Part shown: in pieces, positions 7,172 to 16,581 of the stretch
Position numbering within the stretch: position 1 is the first letter of the stretch
Layout: every line of letters begins with the position of its first letter
Assembly (NCBI RefSeq): GCF_008757455.1
Contig: NZ_VCMV01000055.1
Span: forward strand, 16,997-65,531
DNA length: 48,535 bases
Reading direction: 5' to 3'
Source of the DNA: Microvirga brassicacearum
GTDB taxonomy: Bacteria > Pseudomonadota > Alphaproteobacteria > Rhizobiales > Beijerinckiaceae
Position numbers and translations under genes: made by a program
Notes under the pieces: model-generated
What the model was told of the DNA's origin: nothing
Databases searched by the model: none
The model's input: the letters and a program-made list of their open reading frames with translations, nothing else

Positions 7172-7999
7172 TCACCCGCGCTCATACACCACGTTCAGCC
7201 GGGTGTGCAGGATCAGCCGGTAGCCCTTGCTCTCCAGGAGCTCCGGCAGGTCGATCTGCCATTGGTCACGGCCGTCCTCGATGACGAAGAGCTTGGGGTA
7301 AAGCGATTCCGGGGCGTCGCGGAAGAATGGGTCGAGGATGAGGTCCTCGGCGCCTTCCACATCGAGCTTGATCGCATCGATCCGGGTGAAATTCTCGCGG
7401 TTGAGGAGGTCCAGCAGGGTGATGGCGGGCACACGGATGGCATCGGCCTCGTTCGGACCGACGATCTTCACGCTCGATTCGCCCTTGTTGCGGGGGTCGA
7501 GAAACAGCGTCAGTTCCCCGGTCTTGTCCGCGACCGCACAGGCGATGGCCTTGACCGTGCCGAACGGGTTCTGCCGGATATTATAGGTCAGCCGGTCGAA
7601 GATCTCGGGCTGGGGCTCGAGCGCCAGGATGCGTCCGGACGGACCCGCCCGCGCCGCCACGAACAGGGCGTAGCCACCCACATTGGCGCCTACGTCCACA
7701 AAGGTGAACCCCGGCGCGATCCGCGATTCGAGAAGGGCGAGCTCCTGCGGATCGAAGAACTGGGGGGTAAAGAGAATGCGTTTTTCACAGACATTGTTGT
7801 AGGGATAGAGCCGCATCCGGGCGCCGAGGGTCTCTACGTCCAGCGGCTGCCCTTTCAGGGATTGCACCGCCAGCCGGCGCAGCATAAAGGCCATGCGCCG
7901 GGGCGCCCAGCGGTTGGAGAAGGCCCTGGTCCGCTCAAGCGCCCATTTGGCAAATCCGGAGGGCGCATAGGCCCCGAAGGGACGAGGATCGTTCATCAT
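7172..7999 (-). CDS. FkbM family SAM-dependent methyltransferase
   Basis: 275-residue FkbM-type methyltransferase, a class that usually O-methylates sugars or polyketides. The SAM-binding core is clear: motif I FVDVGANVGGYALFVA (about residues 99-114), the ribose-binding acidic position in LALEPQP, and IKLDVEGAEDLIL, the family's hallmark late motif. ATG 7999 (or the adjacent 7996) gives a family-length protein; the frame is open to 8362 but that extension has no family features and crosses the region ahead of map. Divergent from map and followed closely by the DUF1697 gene. No glycosyltransferase neighbours are present, so the acceptor is unknown. Confidence 0.88.
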   Translation of the reverse strand: MMNDPRPFGAYAPSGFAKWALERTRAFSNRWAPRRMAFMLRRLAVQSLKGQPLDVETLGARMRLYPYNNVCEKRILFTPQFFDPQELALLESRIAPGFTFVDVGANVGGYALFVAARAGPSGRILALEPQPEIFDRLTYNIRQNPFGTVKAIACAVADKTGELTLFLDPRNKGESSVKIVGPNEADAIRVPAITLLDLLNRENFTRIDAIKLDVEGAEDLILDPFFRDAPESLYPKLFVIEDGRDQWQIDLPELLESKGYRLILHTRLNVVYERG

Positions 8000-8154
8000 C
8001 AATGACCTGGAAGCCGGTTGGCTCAAAAAATTCGGGGTGTCATGACACTCCGGCGTCGCATCCGCAAGTTCGGGCCGGTCGCGGCCGCTCCCCCTCTGGG
8101 CGCTTGCGCGGCGCGCGCCAATCCCTACATTCGGGATAACTCCAAGGACGTCTG

Positions 8155-8976
8155 ATGACTGAGACCGAGATAATCGAGCGCAAGCGCAGCTCGCAGATAC
8201 CCCTGCATGGCCCGGAGGCGTTTGCCGCCATGCGGCGGGCCGGGCGGCTGACCGCCGAGGCGCTCGACATGCTGGCGGCCGAGGTCGCGCCCGGCGTGAC
8301 CACGGATCATCTCGACCGCCTCGTCTTCGATTTCGCGCGCGATCATGGGGCCTATCCGGCAACCTTGCATTATCGCGGCTACACCAAATCCACCTGCATC
8401 TCGATCAACCACGTGGTCTGCCACGGCATCCCCAACGACAAGCCCCTGCGCGAGGGCGACATCATCAATATCGACGTCACGCTGATCCTCGATGGCTGGC
8501 ATGGCGATTCGAGCCGGATGTACTATGTCGGCGAGGTGCCGCGCCGGGCGCAGCGGCTCTGCGAGATCACCTATGAATGCCTCATGCGCGGGCTTGCGGC
8601 GATCAAGTCGGGTGCGTGGACCAACGATATCGGCGCCGCCATCCAGACCTATGCCGAGTCGGAGCGGTGCTCGGTCGTGCGCGATTTCTGCGGCCACGGC
8701 CTGGGTCAGGTCTTCCACGATTCCCCGACGATCCTTCATTATGTGGAGCCGTCCTACAACGTGGAGATGAAGGCCGGGATGCTGTTTACCGTGGAACCGA
8801 TGATCAATCTCGGTCGCCCGCAGGTAAAGGTTCTGTCCGATGGCTGGACCGCCGTGACCCGCGACCGGTCGCTGTCGGCGCAATTCGAGCACACGATCGG
8901 CGTCACCGAGACCGGCTGCGAGATCTTCACGCTCTCGCCCAAGGGATTGGACCAGCCCTACGCCCCCGCCTCATGA
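8155..8976 (+). CDS. map: Type I methionine aminopeptidase
   Basis: Removes the N-terminal methionine from nascent proteins when residue two is small. The 273-residue protein has the pita-bread fold signatures of type Ia enzymes: [21 protein letters not shown] near the active site, and metal ligands Asp and Asp in [14 protein letters not shown], His in CGHGLG, Glu in TVEPMI and Glu in QFEHT. The start at ATG 8155 gives the usual N-terminus. Its stop overlaps the radC start by 4 bases (ATGA), indicating translational coupling. The 155 bases upstream, shared with the FkbM gene, should contain its promoter. Confidence 0.97.
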   Translation: MTETEIIERKRSSQIPLHGPEAFAAMRRAGRLTAEALDMLAAEVAPGVTTDHLDRLVFDFARDHGAYPATLHYRGYTKSTCISINHVVCHGIPNDKPLREGDIINIDVTLILDGWHGDSSRMYYVGEVPRRAQRLCEITYECLMRGLAAIKSGAWTNDIGAAIQTYAESERCSVVRDFCGHGLGQVFHDSPTILHYVEPSYNVEMKAGMLFTVEPMINLGRPQVKVLSDGWTAVTRDRSLSAQFEHTIGVTETGCEIFTLSPKGLDQPYAPAS

Positions 8977-9662
8977 GCGGCCCCGAGGACACGCCGCATT
9001 ACCACGGCCACCGTGACCGGCTGCGCACCCGATTCACCGAGGTCGGCGGCGATGCGATGCCGGATTACGAATTGCTCGAACTCGTCCTCTTCCGCTCCAT
9101 TCCGCGCCGGGACGTCAAGCCGCTTGCCAAGGAGCTGGTGCGCCGCTTCGGCTCCTTCGCGGAAGTTCTCGCCGCCTCCCCCGCCCGGCTGATGGAGATC
9201 GAGGGGCTCGGTGACAGCATCATCGTCGATTTGAAGATCATCGAGGCCTCCGCCCGTCGCCTTGCCAAGGGGGCGGTCGCCAAGCGGCCGGTTCTGTCCT
9301 CCTGGAGCTCTGTCCTCGAATATTGCCGCACTGCCATGGCGTTCATGGACAAGGAGCAGTTCCGCCTGCTCTTCCTCGACAAGCGCAATGCGCTCATCGC
9401 CGACGAGGTGCAGCAATCCGGCACGGTGGATCACACGCCGGTCTATCCGCGCGAGGTCGTCAAGCGGGCGCTGGAACTGTCGGCATCGGCGCTGATTTTG
9501 GTCCACAACCACCCGAGCGGCGATCCGACACCGTCCTCGGCGGACGTCAAGATCACCCGCGACATCATCGAAATCGCCGGCCCCTTGGGCATTGCCGTGC
9601 ACGACCACATCATCGTCGGGCGCGAGGGGCACGCGAGCCTGAAGGGGCTCAAGCTGATTTAG
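8973..9662 (+). CDS. radC: RadC family (UPF0758) JAB-domain protein
   Basis: 229-residue RadC-type protein. A helix-hairpin-helix-like region (about 55-90, [19 protein letters not shown]) precedes a JAB1/MPN metalloprotease-like domain with the JAMM signature [20 protein letters not shown] at about 179-198. The old link to DNA repair through E. coli radC102 was withdrawn for that organism, so the function remains open. ATG 8973 overlaps the map stop; the frame is open further upstream inside map but that part is not RadC. The map-radC pair is common in alphaproteobacteria. Confidence 0.93.
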   Translation: MSGPEDTPHYHGHRDRLRTRFTEVGGDAMPDYELLELVLFRSIPRRDVKPLAKELVRRFGSFAEVLAASPARLMEIEGLGDSIIVDLKIIEASARRLAKGAVAKRPVLSSWSSVLEYCRTAMAFMDKEQFRLLFLDKRNALIADEVQQSGTVDHTPVYPREVVKRALELSASALILVHNHPSGDPTPSSADVKITRDIIEIAGPLGIAVHDHIIVGREGHASLKGLKLI

Positions 9663-9695
9663 ACTAGGTCTCCGTTAATTTCGCGCGCCCTCCCG

Positions 9696-9828
9696 TCATT
9701 CCGGGGCGGCGAAGCCGAGCCCGGAACCCAGACGCCGTGTCGCCTCCGAATAATCCCAACCAAGCATTTTCCGCTGCCGTCAGCGTTTATGGGTTCCGGG
9801 TTCGCGCTCCGCGCGCCCCGGAATGACA
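9696..9828. repeat. Long palindromic intergenic repeat
   Basis: The left arm (from 9696, CATTCCGGGGC then GAAGCCGAGCCCGGAACCC) is the imperfect inverted complement of the right arm (GGGTTCCGGGTTCGCGCTCC then GCCCCGGAATGAC, ending about 9828). The spacer is about 55 bases. It fills most of the gap between the convergent radC and exoD ends. This class of dispersed palindrome is frequent between genes in rhizobial chromosomes. A single arm-like copy (CGTCCCGGAATGACGGGA) occurs again near 26088-26106. Confidence 0.7.
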
Positions 9829-9839
9829 GTTAGGTCGCC

Positions 9840-10436
9840 TCAGAAGAAGCTCCCGATCCCGGAGAAAATCGCGTAGACGAAGCCGAGGCTCAGGGTCAGG
9901 CCGACCGAGCCGATGATCAGGCCGCCGACTACCACGAGCCCATCCCGCTCCACGAGGCCGAGACCTACGAGGCAGACGGCGATCCCCAGCGGAATCTGGC
10001 CGACGAAGGGCGGTGCGAACAGTAATCCCAGCGCCAGGATCAGGATAACTACGCCCATGAGCCGCATGGCGACGGGATTGTCGAGAAAGGTCATGCGCGG
10101 CCGCGAGAAGCGTTCCAGCCGGCGGAAAGCCGGCATCGCCCGGGCAACCGCCCGGTCCACATCGACGCTGGCGATAGAGCGCCGCAACAGCACATCGGGC
10201 AGCCACGGCGTGGGGCGTCCGACGATGATCTGGACCGCCACGAGCGCCAGCAACAGGCCACAGATCAACGGGATCGGCGGCGGCATCGGCAGGCAGTTGG
10301 GAAGCCCCAGCAGCACGATGAGAACCGCGAAGGCACGGTCCTGCAGAACCGCCATGATGTCACGGACGGTGAGGCGCTCCCCCGGCTGCGAAGCGAGAGC
10401 CGCCAGGATTTGAGAAGTGCGTGCTGCAGATAACAA
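9840..10436 (-). CDS. exoD: ExoD family exopolysaccharide synthesis protein
   Basis: 198-residue membrane protein of the ExoD family. In Sinorhizobium exoD mutants are altered in exopolysaccharide and alkali-sensitive, but the molecular function is unknown. A soluble N-terminal helix region (about 1-35, DIMAVLQDRAF) precedes hydrophobic segments with the family's LLGLPNCLPMPPPIPLICGLLLAL, then two or three further membrane spans and a short C-terminus. The only in-frame start is TTG at 10436 with no good Shine-Dalgarno; the next ATG would remove the conserved N-terminal helix. It converges on radC across the palindromic repeat. Confidence 0.85.
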   Translation of the reverse strand: MLSAARTSQILAALASQPGERLTVRDIMAVLQDRAFAVLIVLLGLPNCLPMPPPIPLICGLLLALVAVQIIVGRPTPWLPDVLLRRSIASVDVDRAVARAMPAFRRLERFSRPRMTFLDNPVAMRLMGVVILILALGLLFAPPFVGQIPLGIAVCLVGLGLVERDGLVVVGGLIIGSVGLTLSLGFVYAIFSGIGSFF

Positions 10437-10566
10437 GGAGGCCCGGCAAGTTCGAGGACGCTCAAGGGAGAGGCTTCTCTACCCGAGTTGCTGCGGCGGG
10501 CCAAGTGCGGCCAGCGCCGCGCGGCAATTCCGCGGCCGGCCAGGCGACGGCAAGCGCGGCTTTCGG

Positions 10567-10836
10567 TCAGTGCAGCGTGATCTCGCCGTCGACGCGGCGG
10601 ATTTCCGCCGGCCGGATCAGATGGGAATGACACACCCTCACCGAGTGCAACGGCCCCGCCAGCTCGCGATTCCAGAACTCCAGAAATTCCAGCAATACCG
10701 GAAACCGCGGCGCGACGTCGTATTCCTGCCAGATGTAGGTCTGCAAGATCTTCGGGTGATCCGGCAGGCGATAAAGGATGTTTGCCGTTGTCAGCCCGTA
10801 GCCTTCGAGTTGTCGAATGAAGTCGCGGGAAACCAT
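10567..10836 (-). CDS. usg: Usg family protein
   Basis: Compact 89-residue protein matching the alphaproteobacterial Usg family, named from the gene upstream of trpF in Caulobacter. Almost the whole length is family-like: DFIRQLEGYGLTTANILYR, then LPDHPKILQTYIWQEYD, APRFPVLLEFLEFW and the HSVRVCHSHLIRPAE end. No activity is established. ATG 10836 was chosen over 10887 because AAGGAGG lies five bases upstream and family members start at MVSRDF. Not next to trp genes here; the neighbours are exoD (130 bases downstream) and the divergent patatin gene. Confidence 0.88.
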   Translation of the reverse strand: MVSRDFIRQLEGYGLTTANILYRLPDHPKILQTYIWQEYDVAPRFPVLLEFLEFWNRELAGPLHSVRVCHSHLIRPAEIRRVDGEITLH

Positions 10837-11021
10837 GGGACCTCCTTGGGCGGCGCCGGAATTTCCGTCGCCAATACTTAAGGTCAAACCGAAGCGCCGG
10901 GCCCCGGTTCCCTGTCGGCGGTCACCGGAGGAAGCTTCGGCATCGAGTGTCGCGCCTGCCCTATTGAGACTTCGTAAACACCATCGTATTCCATGATCGC
11001 AATGGGATTGGGGGGAAAACG

Positions 11022-12473
11022 ATGGTCGCTTTTCGGAGCCGGTGGACCGGTGCGCTGTTGGCCGTCGCGACCACGGCGCTGACCGCCTGCGCCGGCGCCG
11101 TCTTCAACGATCCGATCAATGAGCCCATTGCCAGCGTCGCCGACCAGGGCGGATGGCCGCTCGGGCCTGATCAGTTCGGCTCGACCGTCGTGGGCGTCGC
11201 GTTTTCGGGTGGCGGCATGCGCGCCTCGGCATTCTCGTACGGCGTCCTGAGCGAACTCGATCGCTACGAAATCCAGACCGATCGCGGCCCACGCCGGATG
11301 ACCGAGATGGTCGATCTCATCTCCGGCGTGTCGGGCGGCTCGGTCACCGCCGCCTATTTCGGTCTGAAGGGCCGCGAGGGTCTGCCGGCGTTCCGGACGC
11401 GCTTTCTCGATCGTGACGCCGAGCAGGGCTTCGACACCGACATCAACCTGACGAGCATCGCGCGCATCCTCCAGGATGGCGGCGCCAATGACCGGTCGAA
11501 ATTTCCGCGCTGGCTCGACGAGAACGTTTTCGACGGCGCCACTTATGCGAGCCTCTTCGCCCGCAAGCGGCCGCTGGTCTGGATCGCCGCCTCGGACATC
11601 TATTCGCGCGTCCCCTTCGTGTTCGAGCCGATCACCTTCAACGTCCTGTGCAGCGATCTGAGCAAGGTGAAGCTGTCGGAGGCGGTGGCGGCGTCGGCCG
11701 CGGTGCCCGGCGTGTTCATTCCCATGAACGTGGAGAATTTCGGCGCCGGGTGCGGCGGCAAGGTCCCGCAATTCATGCAGCGCGGCGCAGTTTCCGATAC
11801 GTCACCCGCCACCCTGCAGGCCAGCGGCGCGGCTCTCATGCGCTATCGCGGCGATCCCGACCGCTACCGTTACGTGAAGCTCCTCGATGGCGGCCTGACG
11901 GACAATTTCGGCATCCACTCGCTCGCCATCGCGCGCTCCGAGCGCGATCGTCCCTATATGCCGATGACCGCCGAGCAGGCGGTGCGCGTCAATCGCTTCC
12001 TCTACATGGTGGTCGATGCGGGGCGCGGGCCGGCGGGCGATTGGCAGCGCAGCATCGATTCTCCCGGAGGCGTGGAGATTGCCAGCATCGTCACCGACGT
12101 CGCCATCGATTCCGGCGTGTATAAAGGCTACGACTACTTCACGGCGATCATGAAGGACTGGCAGGCGGATTTGCGCCGCTGGCGCTGCTCCCTGTCCAGC
12201 GGCGAGGTGTTGAAATTGCGCGGAACGCTTCAGGGTTGGCGCTGCGCCGACGTGACGTTCTCGGTCGGCCGCGTCACCTTCGCCGATGCCGGGCCGGACC
12301 TGAAACCCCTGCTCGATCAGGTGCCGACGCGGTTCAAGCTCGATCCGGCCACCATCGACGTGCTGGTCACCGGCGGCGAAACCGCCTTGCGCAACAACAC
12401 CACGTTCCGCAACTTCATCGGCAAGGCCGCACGCCGGGACCTGTCGGCGTCGCTTGCTCGATCATTCGATTGA
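11022..12473 (+). CDS. Patatin-like phospholipase lipoprotein
   Basis: 483-residue patatin-fold lipid acyl hydrolase predicted to be a lipoprotein. The N-terminus is a short signal sequence ending in the lipobox LTAC (Cys about residue 22). The catalytic parts are in order: oxyanion loop SGGGMRA (about 66), nucleophile elbow GVSGGS (about 107) and catalytic Asp in LLDGGLTDNFG (about 288). The C-terminal 150 residues have no assigned domain. A formyltransferase-fold gene starts 15 bases after its stop, so the two are probably one operon. Substrate is unknown; envelope phospholipid turnover is a reasonable inference. Function as an effector is possible but no secretion genes lie nearby. Confidence 0.88.
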   Translation: MVAFRSRWTGALLAVATTALTACAGAVFNDPINEPIASVADQGGWPLGPDQFGSTVVGVAFSGGGMRASAFSYGVLSELDRYEIQTDRGPRRMTEMVDLISGVSGGSVTAAYFGLKGREGLPAFRTRFLDRDAEQGFDTDINLTSIARILQDGGANDRSKFPRWLDENVFDGATYASLFARKRPLVWIAASDIYSRVPFVFEPITFNVLCSDLSKVKLSEAVAASAAVPGVFIPMNVENFGAGCGGKVPQFMQRGAVSDTSPATLQASGAALMRYRGDPDRYRYVKLLDGGLTDNFGIHSLAIARSERDRPYMPMTAEQAVRVNRFLYMVVDAGRGPAGDWQRSIDSPGGVEIASIVTDVAIDSGVYKGYDYFTAIMKDWQADLRRWRCSLSSGEVLKLRGTLQGWRCADVTFSVGRVTFADAGPDLKPLLDQVPTRFKLDPATIDVLVTGGETALRNNTTFRNFIGKAARRDLSASLARSFD

Positions 12474-12488
12474 AGGCGTCGACTTGAG

Positions 12489-13343
12489 ATGCGCTTTGCC
12501 TTCGCGGGAATCGACTTTCTGGGAGACGTGTTCGACACGCTGATCGCCAAGGGCTGGCAGCCGGTCAAACTCTTCAGCCGGCCCTGCGACCGCGTCTACG
12601 ACTTCAACGACGTGACGGTGACGCGCGCGCAGGCGCTCCATATCCCGGTGCAAATGTCGCGCATGCAGCCGGCGGATCTCGCGGGCCTGAGCGCGCTCCG
12701 TTGCGACGCGCTGATCGTGGCCGGTTATCCCTGGCTCATCCATGGGTGGCAGGCGCATCTGCCCTACGCCGTCAATTTTCATCCCTCGCCTTTGCCCGAG
12801 GGCCGCGGCCCCTATCCGCTCTTCCGGGCGATCCTCGATGCGGCGCCCGAATGGGGAATGTCGGCGCATATCATCGACTCGACCTTCGATACTGGCGCCG
12901 TCATCGCGCAGCGGCGTTTTCCGCTTGCCCACGACGAGACCCACGATCTCCTGCTCGCCAAATGCCAGATCGCCGCGAGGGAGATCGCCGGTTCGCTCGC
13001 CGACGATCTGCCGGGCCTCTGGCGCGAGGCGAAGCCGCAAGGCGCCGGCAGCTACTGGCCGCGCACGACACCGGCGCAACGCACCGTCGATTGGTCGGGA
13101 AATGTCGACGACGTGCTGCGCACGATCCGCGCCTTCGGCTCCATCGAATCCTTCGCGCGCATCGGCTCGCAGCTCCTGCACGTGTGGGAGGCATCCGGCT
13201 GGCGGCAGGCGCATGCCGAGAAACCCGGCACCCTCGTCCACAAACACCGCCGCCACCTCATCGTCGCGGCCCGCGACGGCTTCGTGCAGGTGACCGGCTG
13301 GAGCGCCTATCCGCCCGGCGCCGGCCGGCCGCCCGTGCGCTGA
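12489..13343 (+). CDS. Formyltransferase-fold protein (Fmt/ArnA-like)
   Basis: 284-residue protein with the formyltransferase N-terminal fold: MRFAFAGIDFLGDVF at the start, the catalytic NFHPSPLPEGRGPYPLFRAI (about residues 96-115, carrying the Asn-x-His of the family) and the Asp in STFDTGAVI. A C-terminal OB-like region follows (TVDWSGNVDDVLRTIRAF onward), as in Fmt and ArnA. It lacks the tight sequence of housekeeping methionyl-tRNA formyltransferase and is next to a patatin rather than def, so sugar-nucleotide N-formylation or another formyl transfer is more likely. Placed 15 bases after the patatin stop; convergent with the RTX gene. Confidence 0.78.
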   Translation: MRFAFAGIDFLGDVFDTLIAKGWQPVKLFSRPCDRVYDFNDVTVTRAQALHIPVQMSRMQPADLAGLSALRCDALIVAGYPWLIHGWQAHLPYAVNFHPSPLPEGRGPYPLFRAILDAAPEWGMSAHIIDSTFDTGAVIAQRRFPLAHDETHDLLLAKCQIAAREIAGSLADDLPGLWREAKPQGAGSYWPRTTPAQRTVDWSGNVDDVLRTIRAFGSIESFARIGSQLLHVWEASGWRQAHAEKPGTLVHKHRRHLIVAARDGFVQVTGWSAYPPGAGRPPVR

Positions 13344-13447
13344 TCGCCGACCGGCAATGCGAGCGCCGGTCGAGAAAAGTCATGCGCCGGCGAAGAGACG
13401 GGTTAAACGATCAGCGCGGGACTTGAATCGCTCCACCGCCCGCGGCG

Positions 13448-15709
13448 TCAGATCACGAAGAAATCCAGCGCCGACATCTTGAGCTTCTTCGACAGGGTGG
13501 AGATCTCGACGGCAGCGCCCTGGCCCGAGCCATCGGCATCGTACCAGAGCACGCCTTTCTTCTTGTCGTAGACGACGTAGTCGTTCTTGTCGCGCGCCTT
13601 GTCACTGATCTTGAAGAACGCCTTGTTCAACTTGCCGGGTTTGGTGAACGAGCCCTTGCCGAGTTTCTTGAACACGGAATTATCCAGGTAGATCGTGTCG
13701 TCGACCGGTTTGAAATCGGTGATCTTGTCGCGGTTGAAGATCTTGTTCGGCTTGGTGTCGAACACGAAAGTGTCGCGACCGGTGCCGCCGCTTAAGGCAT
13801 CCTTCCCGTTCTTGCCATACAGCACATCGTCGCCGCCCATGCCGCGCAGGCTCGACCAGCCGGAATTGCCGCGGATGATGTTTGCGGCGGAATCGCCCGT
13901 AAGGCTGAGCGTGTCCCAGAAGCTGGACGCATCCGCTTCCAGCAATTCGATGCCGGAGCCTTCCTGCAGCGCGAAGCTCGCGCTTGCGACAACCTTGTCG
14001 TAGCCGCTGGCATCGGATACGCGATCACCCTGGCTATCGATGATGAACACGTCATCACCGCCGCCGCCGATGAGCGTGTCGTCGCCGGATCGCCCGTCGA
14101 TCGTGTTGGCGCCCTCATTGCCGGTGAGTCGATTGTTGTCGGCATTCCCGGTCAGGAAGGCGACACGGGCTCCGCTCGCGGCCGTCAGCGCCTCGATGGT
14201 CGATACGGCCTCGAGAAACACGTCCTCGAACACCACCGCCGTATCAAATCCCTCGCCAACTTCCTCGAAAGCCACATCCGAAAGATTCCGAAGGATGTAA
14301 GTGTCGTCGCCGGCGCCCCCGGTCAGTTCGTCAAGGCCGTCGCCGCCATCCAGAGTGTCATCGCCGGTTCCCCCATACAACGTATCGGCCCCGGCACCAC
14401 CCTCCAGGACGTCGTTGCCGTCCGCGCCGTTGAGCCAGTCCTTGCCGTTGCCGCCCCTCAGCACATCGTGAAAGGTCGTGCCGATGTAATCGTCGTCGGC
14501 ATCCGTCCCTGAAAGCGACACGGCCTTGGTGCGGATTTCGAGGATCTGCCCGCTGATGCCGACCGGGTCGAAAATTCTCCCGCTGTTATCCAGCCACGCA
14601 GTCATCAGCCGGCCGTCGGCGAGGGTCGTGACGGATGAGACGCCTTTCGATCCCTCCACATCCACCGGGCTGATGAGGGTATCGGCGCCGATCCGCTGAC
14701 CGGTGCCGTCGAACATCGCCGCTCGGATACCCCAACGCAGCGCCGATGCGGGATTGGTGTAGGTGACGGCGAAGCCGCCCTCCGGCAGCGCCGTGACGCC
14801 GATCTTGTCGTTCATATCGGGAGCTGTCGCCAGGGCGATTCCGTTGACGGTGAAGGCCGTGCCCGAAGCAGTGCCGTCTGGTTCGAACAGACGCGCCTTG
14901 ATGGCCTTTGCGCCGTCCGCCGCTTCTTCGGTCCACACCGCGACCAATCGGCCATCGGCGAGGCGGGTCGCGGCCGGACCGCGCACGTCTCCGCCTGGGA
15001 AATCGGAGATCGCAAATTCTGTCGAACCAACACCGTCATCGCCGAAAACTCGGCCGCGAAGAACGGAATTCGAGGTGGCGTCATCCCATTCCACAAACAC
15101 GACTGCGTAGCCGTGTTCGAGACCGACGACCTCAGGTAGAGCCTGAAGCTTTGCGGCATCGATGGCCACCGTGGAATCGGCAACCGCGACGGGCTGCAAA
15201 TCGGCACCATAGACGCGCGCGCGGACGTGGCTGTAATCCGTGGTCGGATTCACGGCGCCAAAGTCCGAATAGGTAACGACAAATCCGCCATTGGCGAGGG
15301 CGTCGATCGACACTTCGACCTGGTGCTCGGCACCAGTCGTATTGACCCGGAAATCCGGCCCCACCGCGGACCCGTCGGGATTGAAGACGCGGGCGCGGAT
15401 GCCCCAGCCGGGTTCCCCGTCGGCGCCGCTGTCATCCGCCCAGGCCACAACGAAACGGCCGTCGCTTAGCACGGCGATCGTCGGCTCCGCCTGCGTGTTG
15501 GCGCTGGTGCTGTTGATGACGAATTCAACGCCATGCTTGTTGCCGTCCGCATAGAATAATTGTCCGCGAAGCTCGGTGGTCGCTCCTCCGCGATCTTCCC
15601 ATACGGAAACGAAGCCGCCACTGGCGAAGGCCTGCACGGCCGGGAAGGTCTGGTCCCCCTCCCAGGTCGAATTGACGAAGAATTCCGTTCCCCACAGAGA
15701 AATGGACAT
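13448..15709 (-). CDS. Large RTX (hemolysin-type calcium-binding) secreted protein
   Basis: 753-residue extracellular protein without a Sec signal peptide. Residues 1-390 hold about six beta-rich repeats of roughly 50-60 residues with cores such as [24 protein letters not shown] and [14 protein letters not shown] nonapeptides GGxGxDxLx follow in three blocks (about 405-475, 520-553 and 603-655). The C-terminus ([11 protein letters not shown]) has the hydrophobic end typical of type I secretion signals. Calcium-induced folding outside the cell is the family behaviour. No ABC exporter, membrane-fusion protein or TolC gene is in the window. The N-terminal repeats suggest adhesion or a carbohydrate-facing scaffold rather than an enzyme. 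Confidence 0.87.
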   Translation of the reverse strand: MSISLWGTEFFVNSTWEGDQTFPAVQAFASGGFVSVWEDRGGATTELRGQLFYADGNKHGVEFVINSTSANTQAEPTIAVLSDGRFVVAWADDSGADGEPGWGIRARVFNPDGSAVGPDFRVNTTGAEHQVEVSIDALANGGFVVTYSDFGAVNPTTDYSHVRARVYGADLQPVAVADSTVAIDAAKLQALPEVVGLEHGYAVVFVEWDDATSNSVLRGRVFGDDGVGSTEFAISDFPGGDVRGPAATRLADGRLVAVWTEEAADGAKAIKARLFEPDGTASGTAFTVNGIALATAPDMNDKIGVTALPEGGFAVTYTNPASALRWGIRAAMFDGTGQRIGADTLISPVDVEGSKGVSSVTTLADGRLMTAWLDNSGRIFDPVGISGQILEIRTKAVSLSGTDADDDYIGTTFHDVLRGGNGKDWLNGADGNDVLEGGAGADTLYGGTGDDTLDGGDGLDELTGGAGDDTYILRNLSDVAFEEVGEGFDTAVVFEDVFLEAVSTIEALTAASGARVAFLTGNADNNRLTGNEGANTIDGRSGDDTLIGGGGDDVFIIDSQGDRVSDASGYDKVVASASFALQEGSGIELLEADASSFWDTLSLTGDSAANIIRGNSGWSSLRGMGGDDVLYGKNGKDALSGGTGRDTFVFDTKPNKIFNRDKITDFKPVDDTIYLDNSVFKKLGKGSFTKPGKLNKAFFKISDKARDKNDYVVYDKKKGVLWYDADGSGQGAAVEISTLSKKLKMSALDFFVI

Positions 15710-15794
15710 GGCGTCTCACAGCGATTGATGATTACGTTATGTAACAACGTTTTATCTCGCCTTCGACCCGAGCGCAAGGGCATCAGTCAACGGT
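15710..15794. promoter_or_regulatory. AT-rich RTX upstream region with nested palindromes
   Basis: The 85 bases ahead of the RTX gene are markedly AT-rich. They contain ACGTT (15733-15737) and AACGT (15745-15749) around a second perfect dyad GTTA-TG-TAAC. A regulator site or promoter is plausible; no factor can be named. Confidence 0.35.
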
Positions 15795-16313
15795 TTAGAG
15801 CGAGCGGTACCCGCGCCCCCGGTAGACCAGCGCCGGCCGCTCCTGCCCGAGGCGGATGTCGGTGATTTCGCCGATGAGGACATGATGGGTTGCCACGATG
15901 CGGGCATCGCTCAGCCGGCATTCAAAGGAGACGAGGCTCGAGAGGAGAAGGGGCAGGCCGAGGGCGCCCCGCGCCCATTGGCCGACGGCGAAGCGCTCGA
16001 TCCCGTAGATGCCGTTGCGTCCCGAGAAGGTGTCGGCCACCAGAACGTCGTCATGCGCAAGGGTATTGACGGAAAAGAGGCCGTTATCGAGCAGCGTCCT
16101 CACCGAGCGGCTGGCCGTGTTGACGCAGACCAGAAGCGATGGCGGCGCGTCGGTGACCGGGGTGACGGCCGTGGCGGTGAAGCCTCCCTTGCCCGAAGGA
16201 CCGTCGGTCGCGACCACGTGAACGGCCCCGGCGACGCGGCTCATGCCTTCGCGAAAGAGCAGCGGGTCGGCCGCGGCAAGAACCGATTCGGGTCCGGATT
16301 TCGTCGTCAGCAT
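15795..16313 (-). CDS. Flavin reductase family protein (HpaC/RutF-like)
   Basis: 172-residue NAD(P)H:flavin oxidoreductase-like protein that would supply reduced flavin to a partner monooxygenase. Family features are FREGMSRVAGAVHVVAT near the N-terminus, GGFTATAVTPVTDAPPSLLVCVN (flavin-binding loop), LFSVNTLA, and the C-terminal GEITDIRLGQERPALVYRGRGYRSL. Upstream sequence does not contain a monooxygenase gene, so its partner must be encoded elsewhere. It lies 85 bases upstream of the RTX gene on the same strand but the two need not share a transcript. Confidence 0.85.
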   Translation of the reverse strand: MLTTKSGPESVLAAADPLLFREGMSRVAGAVHVVATDGPSGKGGFTATAVTPVTDAPPSLLVCVNTASRSVRTLLDNGLFSVNTLAHDDVLVADTFSGRNGIYGIERFAVGQWARGALGLPLLLSSLVSFECRLSDARIVATHHVLIGEITDIRLGQERPALVYRGRGYRSL

Positions 16314-16581
16314 ACGCGTCTGCTCTCCTGCCGGCAGTAGTGCACCTCTTCATATAGGCAATCGAACGATACGTAAGCCTTATCGAAGCTCACCTTTTCA
16401 TCACCTCGGTGCGAAACGGCTCCCATAAGGGCAACTGATAGGATTCTTAACAGAACGTTGTCGAATGAAACCGGGGCTGCTAGACACCCCCACCTTACGT
16501 CCGGCTTGGCCTCGCACAGGCATCGTGCTTTGCTATGGCGTTTCCCAATAATGACCCCATCCAGAGGGGCAAGGGTAGGAT

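Noticed and set aside
16495..16581. Promoter-like boxes ahead of livH
   Set aside because: TTGGCC and TTTGCT or TATGG candidates have poor matches or wrong spacing, so no promoter was called.
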